This document shows positions 1-11,979 of a stretch of DNA of 64,000 nt, in pieces. A program made the translations under genes and the position numbers. This DNA comes from Syngnathus acus (lineage: Eukaryota; Chordata; Actinopteri; Syngnathiformes; Syngnathidae), in contig NC_051093.1 of the NCBI RefSeq assembly GCF_901709675.1, forward strand, positions 4,051,053-4,115,052, read 5' to 3'. The notes beneath the pieces were generated by a model. The model was given only the letters and a program-made list of their open reading frames with translations. It was not told the origin of the DNA and did no database searches. How positions within the stretch are numbered: position 1 is the stretch's first letter; each line of letters starts with the position of its first letter.

Positions 1-87
1 TGTGCAGCAACTAGAGGTCCCCTTTGATAAACTGCAGGATATTTTTTTTAAGAAACACATAATGCCACTATTTTTACCAATTAAACC

Positions 88-400
88 ACAGGTGTCAAAC
101 TCAAGGCCCGGGGGCCAGATACGGCCCGCCACATCATTTTGTGTGGCCCGCGAAGACAAATTGTGCATCAAATTCGTGTCATTACTAGAATTGCAAATTG
201 TCTTCACTTTTAATATCTTTTTTTAAAAATATTTGACCAGTTTTTACTCATCTGATTTGAAAACGAGTTTGTTTTGTAGCTTTTACTGTATATAATATGA
301 GGTGCTCATACATTTATTTGGGTTGACAGTCATAATGGCCCTCCGAAAGAAGCTATGACTACAAAGCGGCCCGCCAAAAAAATTAGTTTGACACCCCTGT
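88..400. mobile_element. Non-autonomous hAT-like MITE (313 bp)
   Basis: The left end reads acaggtgtcaaactc and the right end, reverse-complemented, reads acaggggtgtcaaact, so the ends are imperfect terminal inverted repeats. The flanks are attaaacc (80-87) and attaaact (401-408), an 8-bp target duplication with one mismatch. Eight-bp duplications and CAGGGGTGTC-like ends are typical of hAT transposons. The interior carries the ggcccg/cggcccgcc motifs near both ends and has no transposase reading frame, so the element must have been moved in trans. Confidence 0.82.
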
Positions 401-408
401 ATTAAACT

Positions 409-3400
409 AATACAAAAAAGACGTGCCGCCCCCTAGCAAGATTAAGCAATTTAGATTAATGCGATTAATTATTAATTGTCTTGATCGATTAATGCGATTA
501 ATTAATAATACACCATAAATGAATTAGAATATTTTATTAATTAAAAAATAATAATTCTCACGATTGACATTAATGCAAATATTTGACCCTTTTCACGTTA
601 CGCATTTTCTGAAATGCACAGTTGTCATTAACACACAGCAACGACAGCTCGATTAACGCGGGAGTCCAAAATGATTTTTAAGATATGATGAAAATACAGT
701 CGAGGGGCTTAGTACATGTTGTAAAGCCGTGCTTCGCGTCGCTTATGCATTGACATGTCCACCTCGCGCTTCCATGCAGAGCCCACACAATCTATCTCAG
801 CTTCACGCTGAGTGAATTTACTCTCCAAACGCCTACCATGTGTGTATTTTTAAACATCCAAAGCGCAGCAGCCATTCAACATGGCACAAAGAGTGGAGGG
901 AGGCTCCAACTGGCAGGTGTTCAGTGGAGCCCGGTCACCTGTGTGGGTGCCCGGGACGCGGCGTGGGCAAGGAGAACGGCGGCGTTGCTCACCCTCTGTT
1001 ACACGAGCTATTATTCGCCCTGGGCAAAAAATAAAGTCTCGCTGTCTGAGCTTTGATCAATGATGCGTTTCTCCTCTCTGAAACATTCCACGCCTGCGTC
1101 CGCGAAGCCCACTCAAGGTCTATAAATAAAAACCGTGAGCCCGATCCTTGGCCGGGCGCCTTCCGTCTCGTCAAGAGGTTGGCAGAGCGACCGGCGGAAC
1201 CAACTTGTGCCAGAGGAGGCGAAAGCATCTCATTATTCTTTGTTTACATAATCATCAGGACTGTGCGCTCATCATGAAAAATTGTGGTTACGGCTTGGGC
1301 TGAACGATTTTCGAAAAACAAATTGTGGTCATCCCGACTTCGAGATTCGAAAATGACGTTGTGGTACATTGAATTAATCATTACTTTTGAGAATTGACCG
1401 GAAGGAGAAATGACAACTCGGGTTGCAAATTCAATAAACATGCAAATCCATCTTAACAACGCGAAGGAGTTGTGTGGAAGTAGGTTGAATTCCTGCTGAG
1501 GAGAGTTATTTTCTTTCCTCCCAGGGGTGGACGCAAATGTAGGACATGCGAGGAAACTCTTGTATAAATGGACTAAGGACAGGGGAGGACAAGAGTGCAA
1601 AGTGCTTCGCTCTGGAGGTCAACATGATCTTGGAGTTCATCTCCAGCGCGGCGGAGAATAAATTCGGGATCCGAGAGTCCTCGGATTGACTGATGGATCT
1701 CGCGGTGGGAGGTTGAATCGTCATGTTTGCCGGAAGAAAAAACAACAGGAAGAACAATGCTTCCTATTTTTAGGTCCTCTGCTCGGAAAAGAGGGGGAGT
1801 CCTTGAGAGAGAGAGAGAAATGAGCAGCAGGAAGAGGAGATGTTAAGTAGAGAATGACACACGCACGGATGTCTTTGCCATGCCGGAAGGTGACCCAGAT
1901 GCAAGAAAATGCCAAGGCCGAGCATGTCAAACGTCTTTCGAGAGAAGCGGACCTGCCATGTGCTTCGTAAACGAGCAAAGCAGCGCTAATGGCGTCCGAC
2001 CTTAGCATTAACTGCTCAATTCTAAGATGTATTTCATCAACAAGGCAACTGTGGAATTCACAAAAGTGTCCTGAAAATATTTGCGTTATCTAAAGCGTGC
2101 CTACTACTGCGAACAGAAGGTCCGGAGGGGCTAATTAGGGAGTCTTTCCTGTAAATATGCGTGTCACCTAGCGAGTGCATCGAGTTCCTGTGGTCAAGGC
2201 TGAACTGGCCATCTGGCGCCCAGGGCTGACCTGCCTCTTGGGCTAATGTGACCCGATTTTATTTCTTGATTTTCTGGCCCAAATGGTGCCACGAACTGAT
2301 CCAGGAAGATTTTTTATTTTTATTTTTACATTGCAGTGTAAAGCCTTGTTTGAACATGTTCTACTTACCGGCATAGGCTGAAGATTATAAAGAACCAACT
2401 GTTTGTCTGTACAGAATGTCATGAAAGATTAGCGCTATTAGCATTAAGCTGCGCTCCCATCATAGCCAAGAGCACATGAAGATCTACTTGATAAAACTAG
2501 AAAAACAGTATGTAACAAGCACTTGTTTTCAAGATGGAATGTCTTCAACAATTGGATTATCCATTTTTTAGTCCACGAGAAAGATGCTACAAACTTGAGA
2601 CGTAATACAGCTAATATTTCAAAACAACAACATCCTAATTCTGCTCAGAACAAAAGGTCAGCGTGTGGCATAGAACACCTCCGGTATGTTACACACGGAG
2701 TGGAGGAAAAAATAAAATAAAAATCAATACTCCTGCAATTCTGTTGCAGAGATGATAAATCTTTTTCCACTAAAGTGATCTCAGGCTGCTCTCTTCATCC
2801 ATCTTCTGTTCTACCTTCAGTCTGTCATGTGCTTTTTATTTATTTATTTTTTTTATTTGGAATTGCCGTGCAGTCGTATGTTCACCTCTCTTTATTCTTC
2901 ATTACTAATTAGGCGCTGACCCGGAACGTAACCTTAACTTGGACAAATGATTGCCAGATAATCTGATTAGCGAACGAGAGAACAAAAACAGCAACTGGGA
3001 GCATCATAATCCTTTAAGATTATCAGCGGTGTGCAAATGTTGCTGGAAGACGTTTCCGCACTCGCAGCCGAAGCGAAAATAATAACTGCACTCCGTTTTA
3101 TTGATTTTACATTTGCCTCCCAAGCAGCTGCCACATTAGCACCCTTTTCTTATTTCTCCACAAAATAAAACTGTCAATCAAAACACTGATATCTTTGGAC
3201 CCAGATTACAAGCGGCTGCCATTTGCAGGCGGCGACACCGCTAATTGAAATTCATCGGCGGCGACCTTTTTTCAGGCGGGTTGCATTCCGCATTTACCTT
3301 GATTCACATAAGCCGGCTGCCACCGATAACGGGGCGAGATTGCGAGACCAAGATGGACGCAAGAATGTGTGTGTGTGCTGCAGATAGGCTCATTAAATGA

Positions 3401-6400
3401 TAAGGACAGATGGGAGGGGAGGGGGGGGGGGGGTTGGGGGCTTTAAAGGAAATGCCGCGGAACTCATCAGGTAGTTTGCAAGTGATTATTCCAGCAAAGA
3501 GAAGTTTTTAAACAGACATCACACACTAAAATGACTCAAAGAATCTACATGAATAAATGATAATAGAATTGTTCTCAAAGAACAGGGTTTTTTTTCTGGG
3601 GGAGGGCACGGTTTTAAATCTGGTTTCAAATGCATTTACACTACAAACTATAGTTCTGTTCGTGTCTTATTCCAGTTACTTGCAGCATCGCAGCTAAATG
3701 CTGATGCACCATGTTCACTTTGAACTCTGGGATCCATTTATTGACTAAAGTGTATTTATCTATTAATTTATTAATTTATTTATTTACATATATTGTTTAA
3801 TTTTAAAAATCTTTATTTTTTTAAATATTTTATTTTGTTATTTTATTTATTAATTATTGATGGGTCATATTAAATGTTCATACCTTAAATAATTTCTGCT
3901 TCCTGACTTTTCTGGACAACAAACAGCAGCCAGCCTTAATTGTGGGGGAATCCCCAGGGTGAGAATTTTTATACAGCTCCCCTTACTGGATCACAACATA
4001 TTCATTAGGTTGCACGAAAGGAAGCATCTGCAGCATTTCTACTTAATATACATTTACGCAATTTTTTATTTATTCTCCTGGTTCAAGGGCAGTTGAATAA
4101 AACACAAGACTAACCCGAAGGCGATATCGGAACATGCTGTGATTATCACTCGCCAAGGGGGCAGACAGAATTTTTACATACAGAATATACAAAACAAGAG
4201 AAATTTAAAAAAAAAAAAAACTCTCTGGGGAAATTTTTGTAGTTTTGAATGATAATGATGAGCTCCTGAAAGAAACATGAATCAAGCGTCGAGCCTCATG
4301 CAAGCAAGCAGTCAGTCCAGAGTTGTTATTGTGTATGTCTGTGTGCAGAGGTGGTCTGAAGGACAGCTACGTGAGTGCCACTGCAAAGTGACTCATCCCC
4401 GCTTTAGTTCTGCACGAACGGCGTGAAAATGTAGAGAGGCCTGATGGGAACGTGATGAGGTGGGAGGAGGGCGGGGGAGGACGTGGGCATTGCAAAGGTG
4501 GACTTTTTCAGGACGTACCCGGTCGACACAGGTGAAGCTTTGAAGACAACACATTTTTTATTTTTACCAGTGCATTTGTTTTCTGTTTAAAATATAATAT
4601 GCATAAATAAAATACAGGGCATATTGGAAAAAAAAATAGTTGCACTTCTGCTTTTTTTTTGGAAAAGTCAAAAGATAACGTTGTGATTCCTCTTTCGCTC
4701 TTGAAAGTGACACATCTGCGATTGCGAGCGGAGATAAAAATATCTCAGCGTTAGGAACAAAAGAGCCAAAGTAAGGACAGTAGATTGAGGTTTTGTTGAA
4801 ATATGCGGGCTGTTTATTTATAGAACACGCAAGGAGCGAGTTTCATTCGGACAACCACATCACTATTATTTTGCCACTTATAGTAGTAATATTTAGTTGA
4901 TAATTGATTTAATTACTTCATTCTTTGTCATATAATCGCATTTTGCCACTTGATGTTGTCTGAAAATATATTTATCTTAAGCATTTTTGTTTTTGATTTG
5001 ATTTCAAAATATCCCGTGCCAGAGTAGCAAAGCAGCCCCAAAACATAAGCCCCGCCCCCTGCCTCCATTGACAACATATTATACGGCTGCAGAGAAAAAT
5101 AAAAGCAACGTAAAACCTTTGAAATCCGGATTCTATTCTACTCTGTCTTTTCTTATTGTTGATACCCAGAACTACGTGCAACGACCTTGTGTATGAACGG
5201 CGAGGAACATTCGGTGACAAAAACACAAAGTGGCATGCAGATGAGAAGCCCGCTCAAGGTCTGTCTAACGCACGTCACTCAAGGCCGTCGCCTCATGGCC
5301 CGATGATTAGTATTCACAGTGTTTTCACTCTCGCCTCATGCCGCGCTCGGCGAGGCCCCCCTCAAGCTTTGCAGATGTGGCTGAGCGTGTAGATGCGTGT
5401 TCGAGTGTGTCGGGAAAAACAGGTGCGCGACTCCCCGTTCGCCTGCGTTTGTTGACATAGTTTGTGGCCGTGAGGAGAATGCTTATGTGTGCGTGCGTTA
5501 TTGTTGCTTAAGCTATGGAACTAAGCATGCACATGACCCCCCCCCCCCGGAGGTGCAGCCTCAATTACAGCCGCCACTTAACGCTGCAGCCTCCGGAGAC
5601 ACTCACGGTCTTCATTTGCGTCTTTGCACAGCGCTGACACTTTGGATGATCCGCCCACTCGTTTGCAAAAACAAAGCAGGGGATAGCAAATGGAATGAAT
5701 AACATGAAAAAAAAAAAAAAAAAAGGGATGGAGGAGAGTCGAGCAAGTGGGGGTTGTTATTGTTTTTGCAGAGATGGAGGGAAGTAAGGTTAAGTCGATG
5801 TACATTGAAATAAGAATGCAAGCTGTGTTATGATTCTTCCATGTAAGGCTATGCTATGCCAACATGTTTTTAGGAAGTGAACCTTGCAGGGTTTAACCAG
5901 CCAAAGCGTTCCCATATGCTTTGAGTTTGTCCTCATCCTCCCTCGTCTTTGCACAGCCGTCATTTATCAAAAGCCACTTCCAGCCGGCGAGGAGAGCGGA
6001 TCCAATTTCCCGCCGTCAACGCCACATAAGTGATGCAAGGAAGCGGCAAGGCAGCTATCAGTCAAAAGCATCTTGCAACATCCAGCCTCCCCTCCCCTGA
6101 CCGCACGATATTGATTTGGACCGACAAGAGTTGTGATGGCCTGGACACGCCTCGGTGTGATTGGCGCATACGTTGTGTCAGAGCGGCCGTTAATCCTCTC
6201 GCGGGATGGGGTCAAACTGCGACATCCTGTATTGATGGAGCGCTTGAGCACGAACACATCGCCATGCGGCCTCATGTGACTGGAGTGGACTATTGGGAAG
6301 TGATGGGAAATTTTGATTAGAGCTTAATAAGAAGGAATTGGCGAGCGAACATGACAAAAACGGCCATTGGCAGGTTACGCCAGGACAGCGTGACGCAAGG

Positions 6401-9400
6401 ACATGCAAAATTTACGCGCCGCTTCCTTGCCGCCATCCTTCCCACTCTCACTTCCTTATAAGCTTTTTTTGTTGTATTTTTCATTCTTCCTCGAGACCCG
6501 CTCGTCATCGTGATAATCCCCAAATTTATTTCCTGGTGTTTATTCTCACGCCATCTCTTTAAAAGGTCTTCAAAATAAATGGAAAATTAATCTAACTAAA
6601 GTGTTGAGGTTTCCACTCGTAAAAAAGTCTCATATTATTTTTCAGTAAGGGTCCTTGAGACTTCTCAGACGTGCCCACCCAACTTGGTGTCGATTAGTTC
6701 AACTTACTTCAATAACAAAAAAATCAAGTAGAAAAAAACATTCCCCAATACACACTTACACGCACACCGTACATTTCACAACAAAACAAAACGTGATTTG
6801 CAGTCTGGAGCTGAAAGCCTGGAACACATCACGCTGCCTTCCAAGCGACCACCATCACCCCTCCTCCCAGCACTCCCTAATCCGCCAAAGCCCCAACACA
6901 TATTTAAGATATTCTCAAGACTGACTGAAGCTTTTCTACCGACCATCCGGACTCACGTATGGATACGAACATAGTACATTGCGATATTGAGCCCATGCTG
7001 TAAGAAAATACCAAAGTGTGGCGCGAGCGTCGATGGAATGTTTAGGCGACATGCTCGCGCATGTTACCTACTGCGCGGTATGAGCGGCCTTCGCTTCGGG
7101 GACATTTCAGCTTTGCTGTTTTCATTTTTTTGTGGGACAACGTTCCAGTTGTGTGGAAGAGGAAATCCTGAATCATGTCTGAGAGCCTGAGGGCAACTTA
7201 CACCTGTACTATTCTGAACACAAGACTTTTAAAGCTACGAATCTGTGCCAGACTTCATTGGAATCATCGTTGATTGCTTCATTTGATTCGTTTGCTAGCT
7301 TGATGGAGGTCAATGGGGACATTTGCAAAACCCGACAATTCCATCGCATCCACGAAAAGCAGTTTGTCGTTGTCGCCCGGGCCATCTGCGTGGCAAACGA
7401 GACAAATGGCGCCATCTGCGAATTCCTAGCCAAGTTTGCGCACGTGTCGCTCGTCGATAAATTGACTTACACGACGGTGGCGCCAACGCGGGCCTCGCTG
7501 TGATGTGCATGGATTCTTCTCCAAGGGAGTCAAACTGGCCCCAAGTACGGAAATGATGCGACGCTGCGACAATGTAAGATTCAGCGTCAGGGGAGGGGGG
7601 GGGCAGCTGGCTGCAAACCCCATGCGCTACACACAAGCTGTCCCTGTCAGAAGATCACTTCTTCCAAAGGACGACTGTTCAAAATGGAAGCAGAGAATCT
7701 TCCATGAGTCGGCTCTCACTTCTGACCCGCTAAGGCATAAATCCAAACAAGCATGTCACTCGCACGGTTTCCTTCCTTCCTATAAAATTCTCAGGCCATT
7801 AATAGATCCCATAATTTCGACTCTAGCGGCGCCGAAGGTCTCGCGCATCCAATTTCCTTCGCTGACATCACTTCCTGCAGCCACCGTGACTCCGACTCGG
7901 ACTCGACCACACGCATACACGACCCGTCCGCGCTCATTTGTCACGCTCTAAACCCTCACTCTCCATTTTGATCCGTCAGTGAGAATGACACGCTACGCTT
8001 GTCGCTAGACCGACAGAACAGAAGAGGTTCTGTTTATAACATCAAGACTGAATTATTCAATGATAGCTCCTGAAGTGTTACAATTGTGACGAAGAGCGTG
8101 AACGTTTTTGATCCAACCTTGACGCACCGCATTACTGAATTAGCTGCTTTAGACCAATAGTGTATTGATATATATTTTTTTTTTAGAGGCAATCATTCAA
8201 TCTTTTCATTCCGTGGAACTGGCTTTGATGGACGCAAGTTATTTCAACTTCGGTCACAGGTCGTTGGCTTTAAAGCACAGTTTCGTTTCCCCGCAGTCGC
8301 TCGGCGCTCAATAAAATACCCGGCAAAAATAAAGGCAGTGAATACAAGTGCCGTATGTTTGGAGAGCAGTAAAAAACAAGCCGCAGAGAAGCCAGGTGGA
8401 ACGGCAGATTGTCGTTCTCATCCATCACAACCTTGTTGGTCTTGTCCGCAGTCCTCAAAAATATCTCGAGCGGATAAAATCAAACAGGAATCATTCAATG
8501 ACAAAATACCATCCGGGAACAGTCAAGGCTATCCCAAAGTCATCTTCCAATCAAACCCAAGTGCTCGTCACTTTTCATCAGATTGGTGTCTGACCGAACC
8601 TCTCTGACTGGGTCACAATTTGACACCTAAAATAATGAGTTCAATGTCAAGTCATGATCCTCTGAGGGAATAAAAGACAAGGAAGGATTAAGCTAGCAGT
8701 GTTTAGCAATCCCACGATGCTAAGTATAACCCTTCTTGAGGACAACTTAACCGCATCGAAGGTCGAGTTAAAATAGGGAGCCGGGCCTCCAAATAGCCAC
8801 AATCTAATGACTTAATCTACGAAATCTCCAACTGCTGTGCCAAGGCGTGTTTTCTAAAAATATGTAGCGCCGCTCACATATGTACCTCCGTGCGGGTTCC
8901 ATGAGCTGAAATTAAAATTCAGGTAAAGAGCTCATTTTCCCAAGGAATCCCCGTGATAGACCCAGTGATGCGTGGAGCGATGCTCTTTCCAATTCTCATC
9001 ATCTGATATGATTATGCGCTATGTAATCAATTACAGTTAGGATTGGACGCAAGTCATGCGGGAGGGACACAATGTTCCAAATCCCGTCTTTCCAAAAACG
9101 GCCATTTTTTGCCACTTATCACATTCGACAACAGATGTCTTTTTCCGGCGAAGCCAAACTCTGGGATGCGATTTCTGAAAGAGTCACCTCCAATCTGAGG
9201 CAATCCACGCGTCCTTTTGACCTGATTCACTCTGTCAGTGCTCTTACTAAGCATCCAAGTATGTTCCTCACATGATGACTATACACATTTGGGCTCCAGC
9301 CCATTAGATGAGGTCATGAATGTGAAGTATGAGTCGTATGCACTCCCGCGCAAGGGAGGCAAGACAGAAGATACGACCTCAGACGGGGAAAGACGATAAC

Positions 9401-11276
9401 CGTGAGATCATTATTGATCTCGGTTCCTAATGGGGTGAAGCTGGATTGCACACTTCTTCCATCTCTTTGGAGCTGGGGAACTGTGGGAATTCCGGCTTTA
9501 ACCGGGAGGAAGGAAGAAGAAGGGAGGAGAAATGAGACGTGGCCGCTTGATGATTTTGGGACATTCTGAGGGCGATGCTGTCATCACTAAATTAGTAGTT
9601 TGTGCGCCGGGATGTGCTCGGAATCGGTCGCCGGAAACCAGTCTGGAATCGCCGCCCACTGTCGGCATTACATAACGAGGCCGCAATTCAGACGGACGCA
9701 ATGTCTGAACTCAAACATGCAGATTAAGTCGAAACAAAACAATGACTTTAAATTCATGCAGATTTTATTAGCCATGTTAAAAGTCGGGTGAGTTGGCGAC
9801 ATTGGAGCGGCAGTGGCACGTTGCGCAAGCTGATGTTTTTGCCCAAACATGTTTGTTGGAGGGCGCGAGAGCTGTCGCCACGAGAACCCGATTATGAGTC
9901 GATCTAAGAAGTGAGCGTCGGCTGCTGCTGAACAAACTCTGATCAGAGTGGGCCGGAATACAAGAGCGGCGTTGTACTTTTAGAAGGACGCTGACTCGTC
10001 ATTGCAGTCTTTTTGCCGCTCTCTGCTTATTTTTGGACCACATCAAGTTAATGATCCTCAACCAACAGCCAGAATACATCCCAAGATACATTATGCAAAT
10101 CTGCTTCTCACCAAAACTTTAATGGCTCCTCCCGAGAACCAGCCCTCGTACAAAAATTGGATTCTGTTTGCTCCTATTTACATAGACTTAGGTGAAAAAG
10201 ATCCTCACGATGACAAAGTACGAGACATGCTTGAATAGCAATCACTTCGCAACAACCAATTAAAAGGAAATCACAGTTCTAATGAAAAAGCTCTCGGCAC
10301 ATCAAGCTTTATTGGACTCCACTTTTCTAATGTGCACAGCTTTATTGGACAACAATAAATAATGGTCAGTACGGAAAATAATCCACTGTGATGATTTATA
10401 AAGTCAGAGTAGTTTTAATCCACATACTTTTTACTTTAGTATTTTTGTTCAAGAGTAAGGCTACTTTAGCTCAGTTACATTGACGAACCACCGACGTAAC
10501 TACGACGGAGATTTAATTCCTTTTGACCAATCAAACGGAGCCGGGTAGTCACATGACCACATGCAGTACACGTAAACAACCTTTTGAAAGTGTAGTAAAA
10601 ATATGCAAATTAACGGATGGGCTGTGGAAAATAGCAGCTTCCAGTGTCCAAAATGTCGACATTTCAGAGTGCAAGATTTCCACTTGGAGCTTGAGAAACT
10701 TAAAAAAGATGTTATGCTCAGAGGAATAAAACCAGCAGGGTCAACCGCAGCACGCGAATACAAAATGAAGTTTTGAAGTCTGCGCCATTCCGACTACAGA
10801 AAGGCTTGCACGCATTCAAAAGGAGCAGAGTGAAAAAGCAAAGCACAAATCATAAAACAGCAACTCACATTTTGGATTCAGGAAAGAGATGTCAACATCG
10901 CTGATAAATGTAACCGCATGTCAAAGTGCAATGGAATCACATTACTTTTAATTACATAATTGAAAGAGTCTGCCTGGTGTTCCGTTTCACTTGAGTAACC
11001 AAAGAAAGTTGATTGAAGACCATTTCTTTATTTTTTTTAAAAACTCTTTCTAAAGTGAATTTTGTTCTATTTGACGTTCATGCACTATTTATGGAATAAA
11101 TAAAACAGGTTACGCACTCGTTATTCAAGAACGGAGTGCTTATTTTCCACCTCAAGTAATTATTTGGAGGGCTGCTTTTTATTTCTATTCTATTTATTTG
11201 GCTCCTCTCACCAATCTGGTTCCTTCTGCAACTGGACCGCAACAACACTCATGCTAGCTGGTGTCACCTTGAGACT
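409..11276. other. Gene-poor stretch with no supported coding exon
   Basis: I find no exon with recognisable protein similarity or a convincing splice-bounded frame here. Short open frames occur on both strands but look like chance. Visible items are an exact 18-bp direct repeat (454-471 and 487-504), a G tract at 3421-3433, a TTTA-rich A+T block at about 3740-3860, C runs near 5540, and two copies of agctttattggac at 10305-10317 and 10338-10350. If the CpG-rich patch at 11.3-12.0 kb is a first exon, this stretch would be the intron of that minus-strand gene. That is inference only. Confidence 0.5.
454..504. repeat. Exact 18-bp direct repeat rich in ATTA cores
   Basis: The 18-mer gattaatgcgattaatta occurs at 454-471 and again at 487-504, spaced 33 bp start to start. 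Each copy holds several TAAT/ATTA homeodomain core sites. It could be a small regulatory duplication or a relic of an A+T-rich repeat. Confidence 0.6.
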
Positions 11277-11576
11277 TCATTTGAGCCAACCAACCTTCAT
11301 GATGCCGCAAGGTGTGTTCGCTCCTCCCTGGCTCCTCTCCGTGGACGGATCCCGGCTGCGAACGCCAACCGTCGGGCTGCTCAGTTCCCGGTACCGGCCG
11401 TTGCTGTACACTCCATCGGCTCCGAAGCTCCGGGCAGCGTCGGCCGACACCTCCAAGTAGGGCCGGGTGGCCCCGCCTCCACCGCCGCCGAACCCTGCAG
11501 CGGCGGAGGCTTGCGTCGACCGGCTCAAGTCCAGAAAATGTCCCGATGGATCCGAAGAAGCGTGGAGCCCCGCCAT
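11277..11576 (-). CDS. Possible first coding exon of an unidentified gene
   Basis: A 99-codon frame starts at an ideal Kozak context (aaccATGG, ATG at 11576-11574) inside G+C-rich, CpG-rich DNA unlike its surroundings. The predicted start is MAGLHASSDPSGHF, followed by a Ser/Ala segment and a glycine run. I do not recognise the family. The frame meets a stop at 11277, so if this is an exon it should splice out earlier. Possible but weak donors lie near its end (for example aag/gttggt). In the same frame, 3 nt upstream, a 16-codon mini-ORF ends in TGA (11580-11630). No downstream exon was found in the next 11 kb. It may instead be a CpG island with a chance frame. Confidence 0.3.
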   Translation of the reverse strand: MAGLHASSDPSGHFLDLSRSTQASAAAGFGGGGGGATRPYLEVSADAARSFGADGVYSNGRYRELSSPTVGVRSRDPSTERSQGGANTPCGIMKVGWLK

Positions 11577-11975
11577 GGTTCACAGAAGCAGCAACAGCAA
11601 CACCTCCACGGTTTTGCGGCAGCGGCCCATTTCTGTTTTTTAATCCACAAAAAGGCGACTCGGACTTCGCCTGGTGCCCGAAACAGGGAGCCGGCCGGCC
11701 GGTGCCCCCCGCTTCTTCGCTCCTTCACTGCGACAAGCCCGCAACTCGGAAGCGGTCCTGCTTCCGAACCTTCTGGTCCCGAAGGGCTGTGCTACTACTC
11801 CACTTGTGCTCGTACCGAACCGGCACCGTCTTGTCGTTTGGACCAACATACACTGCACACAACTGGCGTGCATCCGCGGGACAAATTCAAGACTGCGCGG
11901 GCACGAGCGCGACGCGAGCACGGTGCCGCGCGTGCCCGTCGATGTAGGCACGCACCATCCTTACCACGCAAAGTA
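11577..11975 (-). promoter_or_regulatory. CpG-rich patch, likely CpG island promoter
   Basis: CpG density rises sharply here (gcgcgcg, ccggccggcc and similar), in contrast to the A+T-rich flanks. It sits directly 5' of the candidate minus-strand exon. The drop in G+C below 11.2 kb and above 12.0 kb is clear by eye. No TATA box was identified. Confidence 0.45.
11580..11630 (-). other. Upstream mini-ORF, leucine-rich, in frame with next ATG
   Basis: ATG at 11630-11628 opens 16 codons, MGRCRKTVEVLLLLLL, then TGA at 11582-11580, one codon (acc) before the ATG at 11576. Basic residues followed by a leucine run look like a signal peptide. It may be a uORF that limits translation. It may also be a real signal peptide cut off by a substitution or sequencing error at the TGA. 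Nothing else in the window decides between these. Confidence 0.35.
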
Positions 11976-11979
11976 AAGC

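Noticed and set aside
7505-7951. 148-aa open frame on plus
   Set aside because: No recognisable motif, no splice signals and no codon-use signal; it looks like a chance frame.
11312-11947. 211-aa open frame on plus in the CpG-rich patch
   Set aside because: G+C-rich DNA has few stops in any frame; the product is low-complexity and no splice or start support was found.
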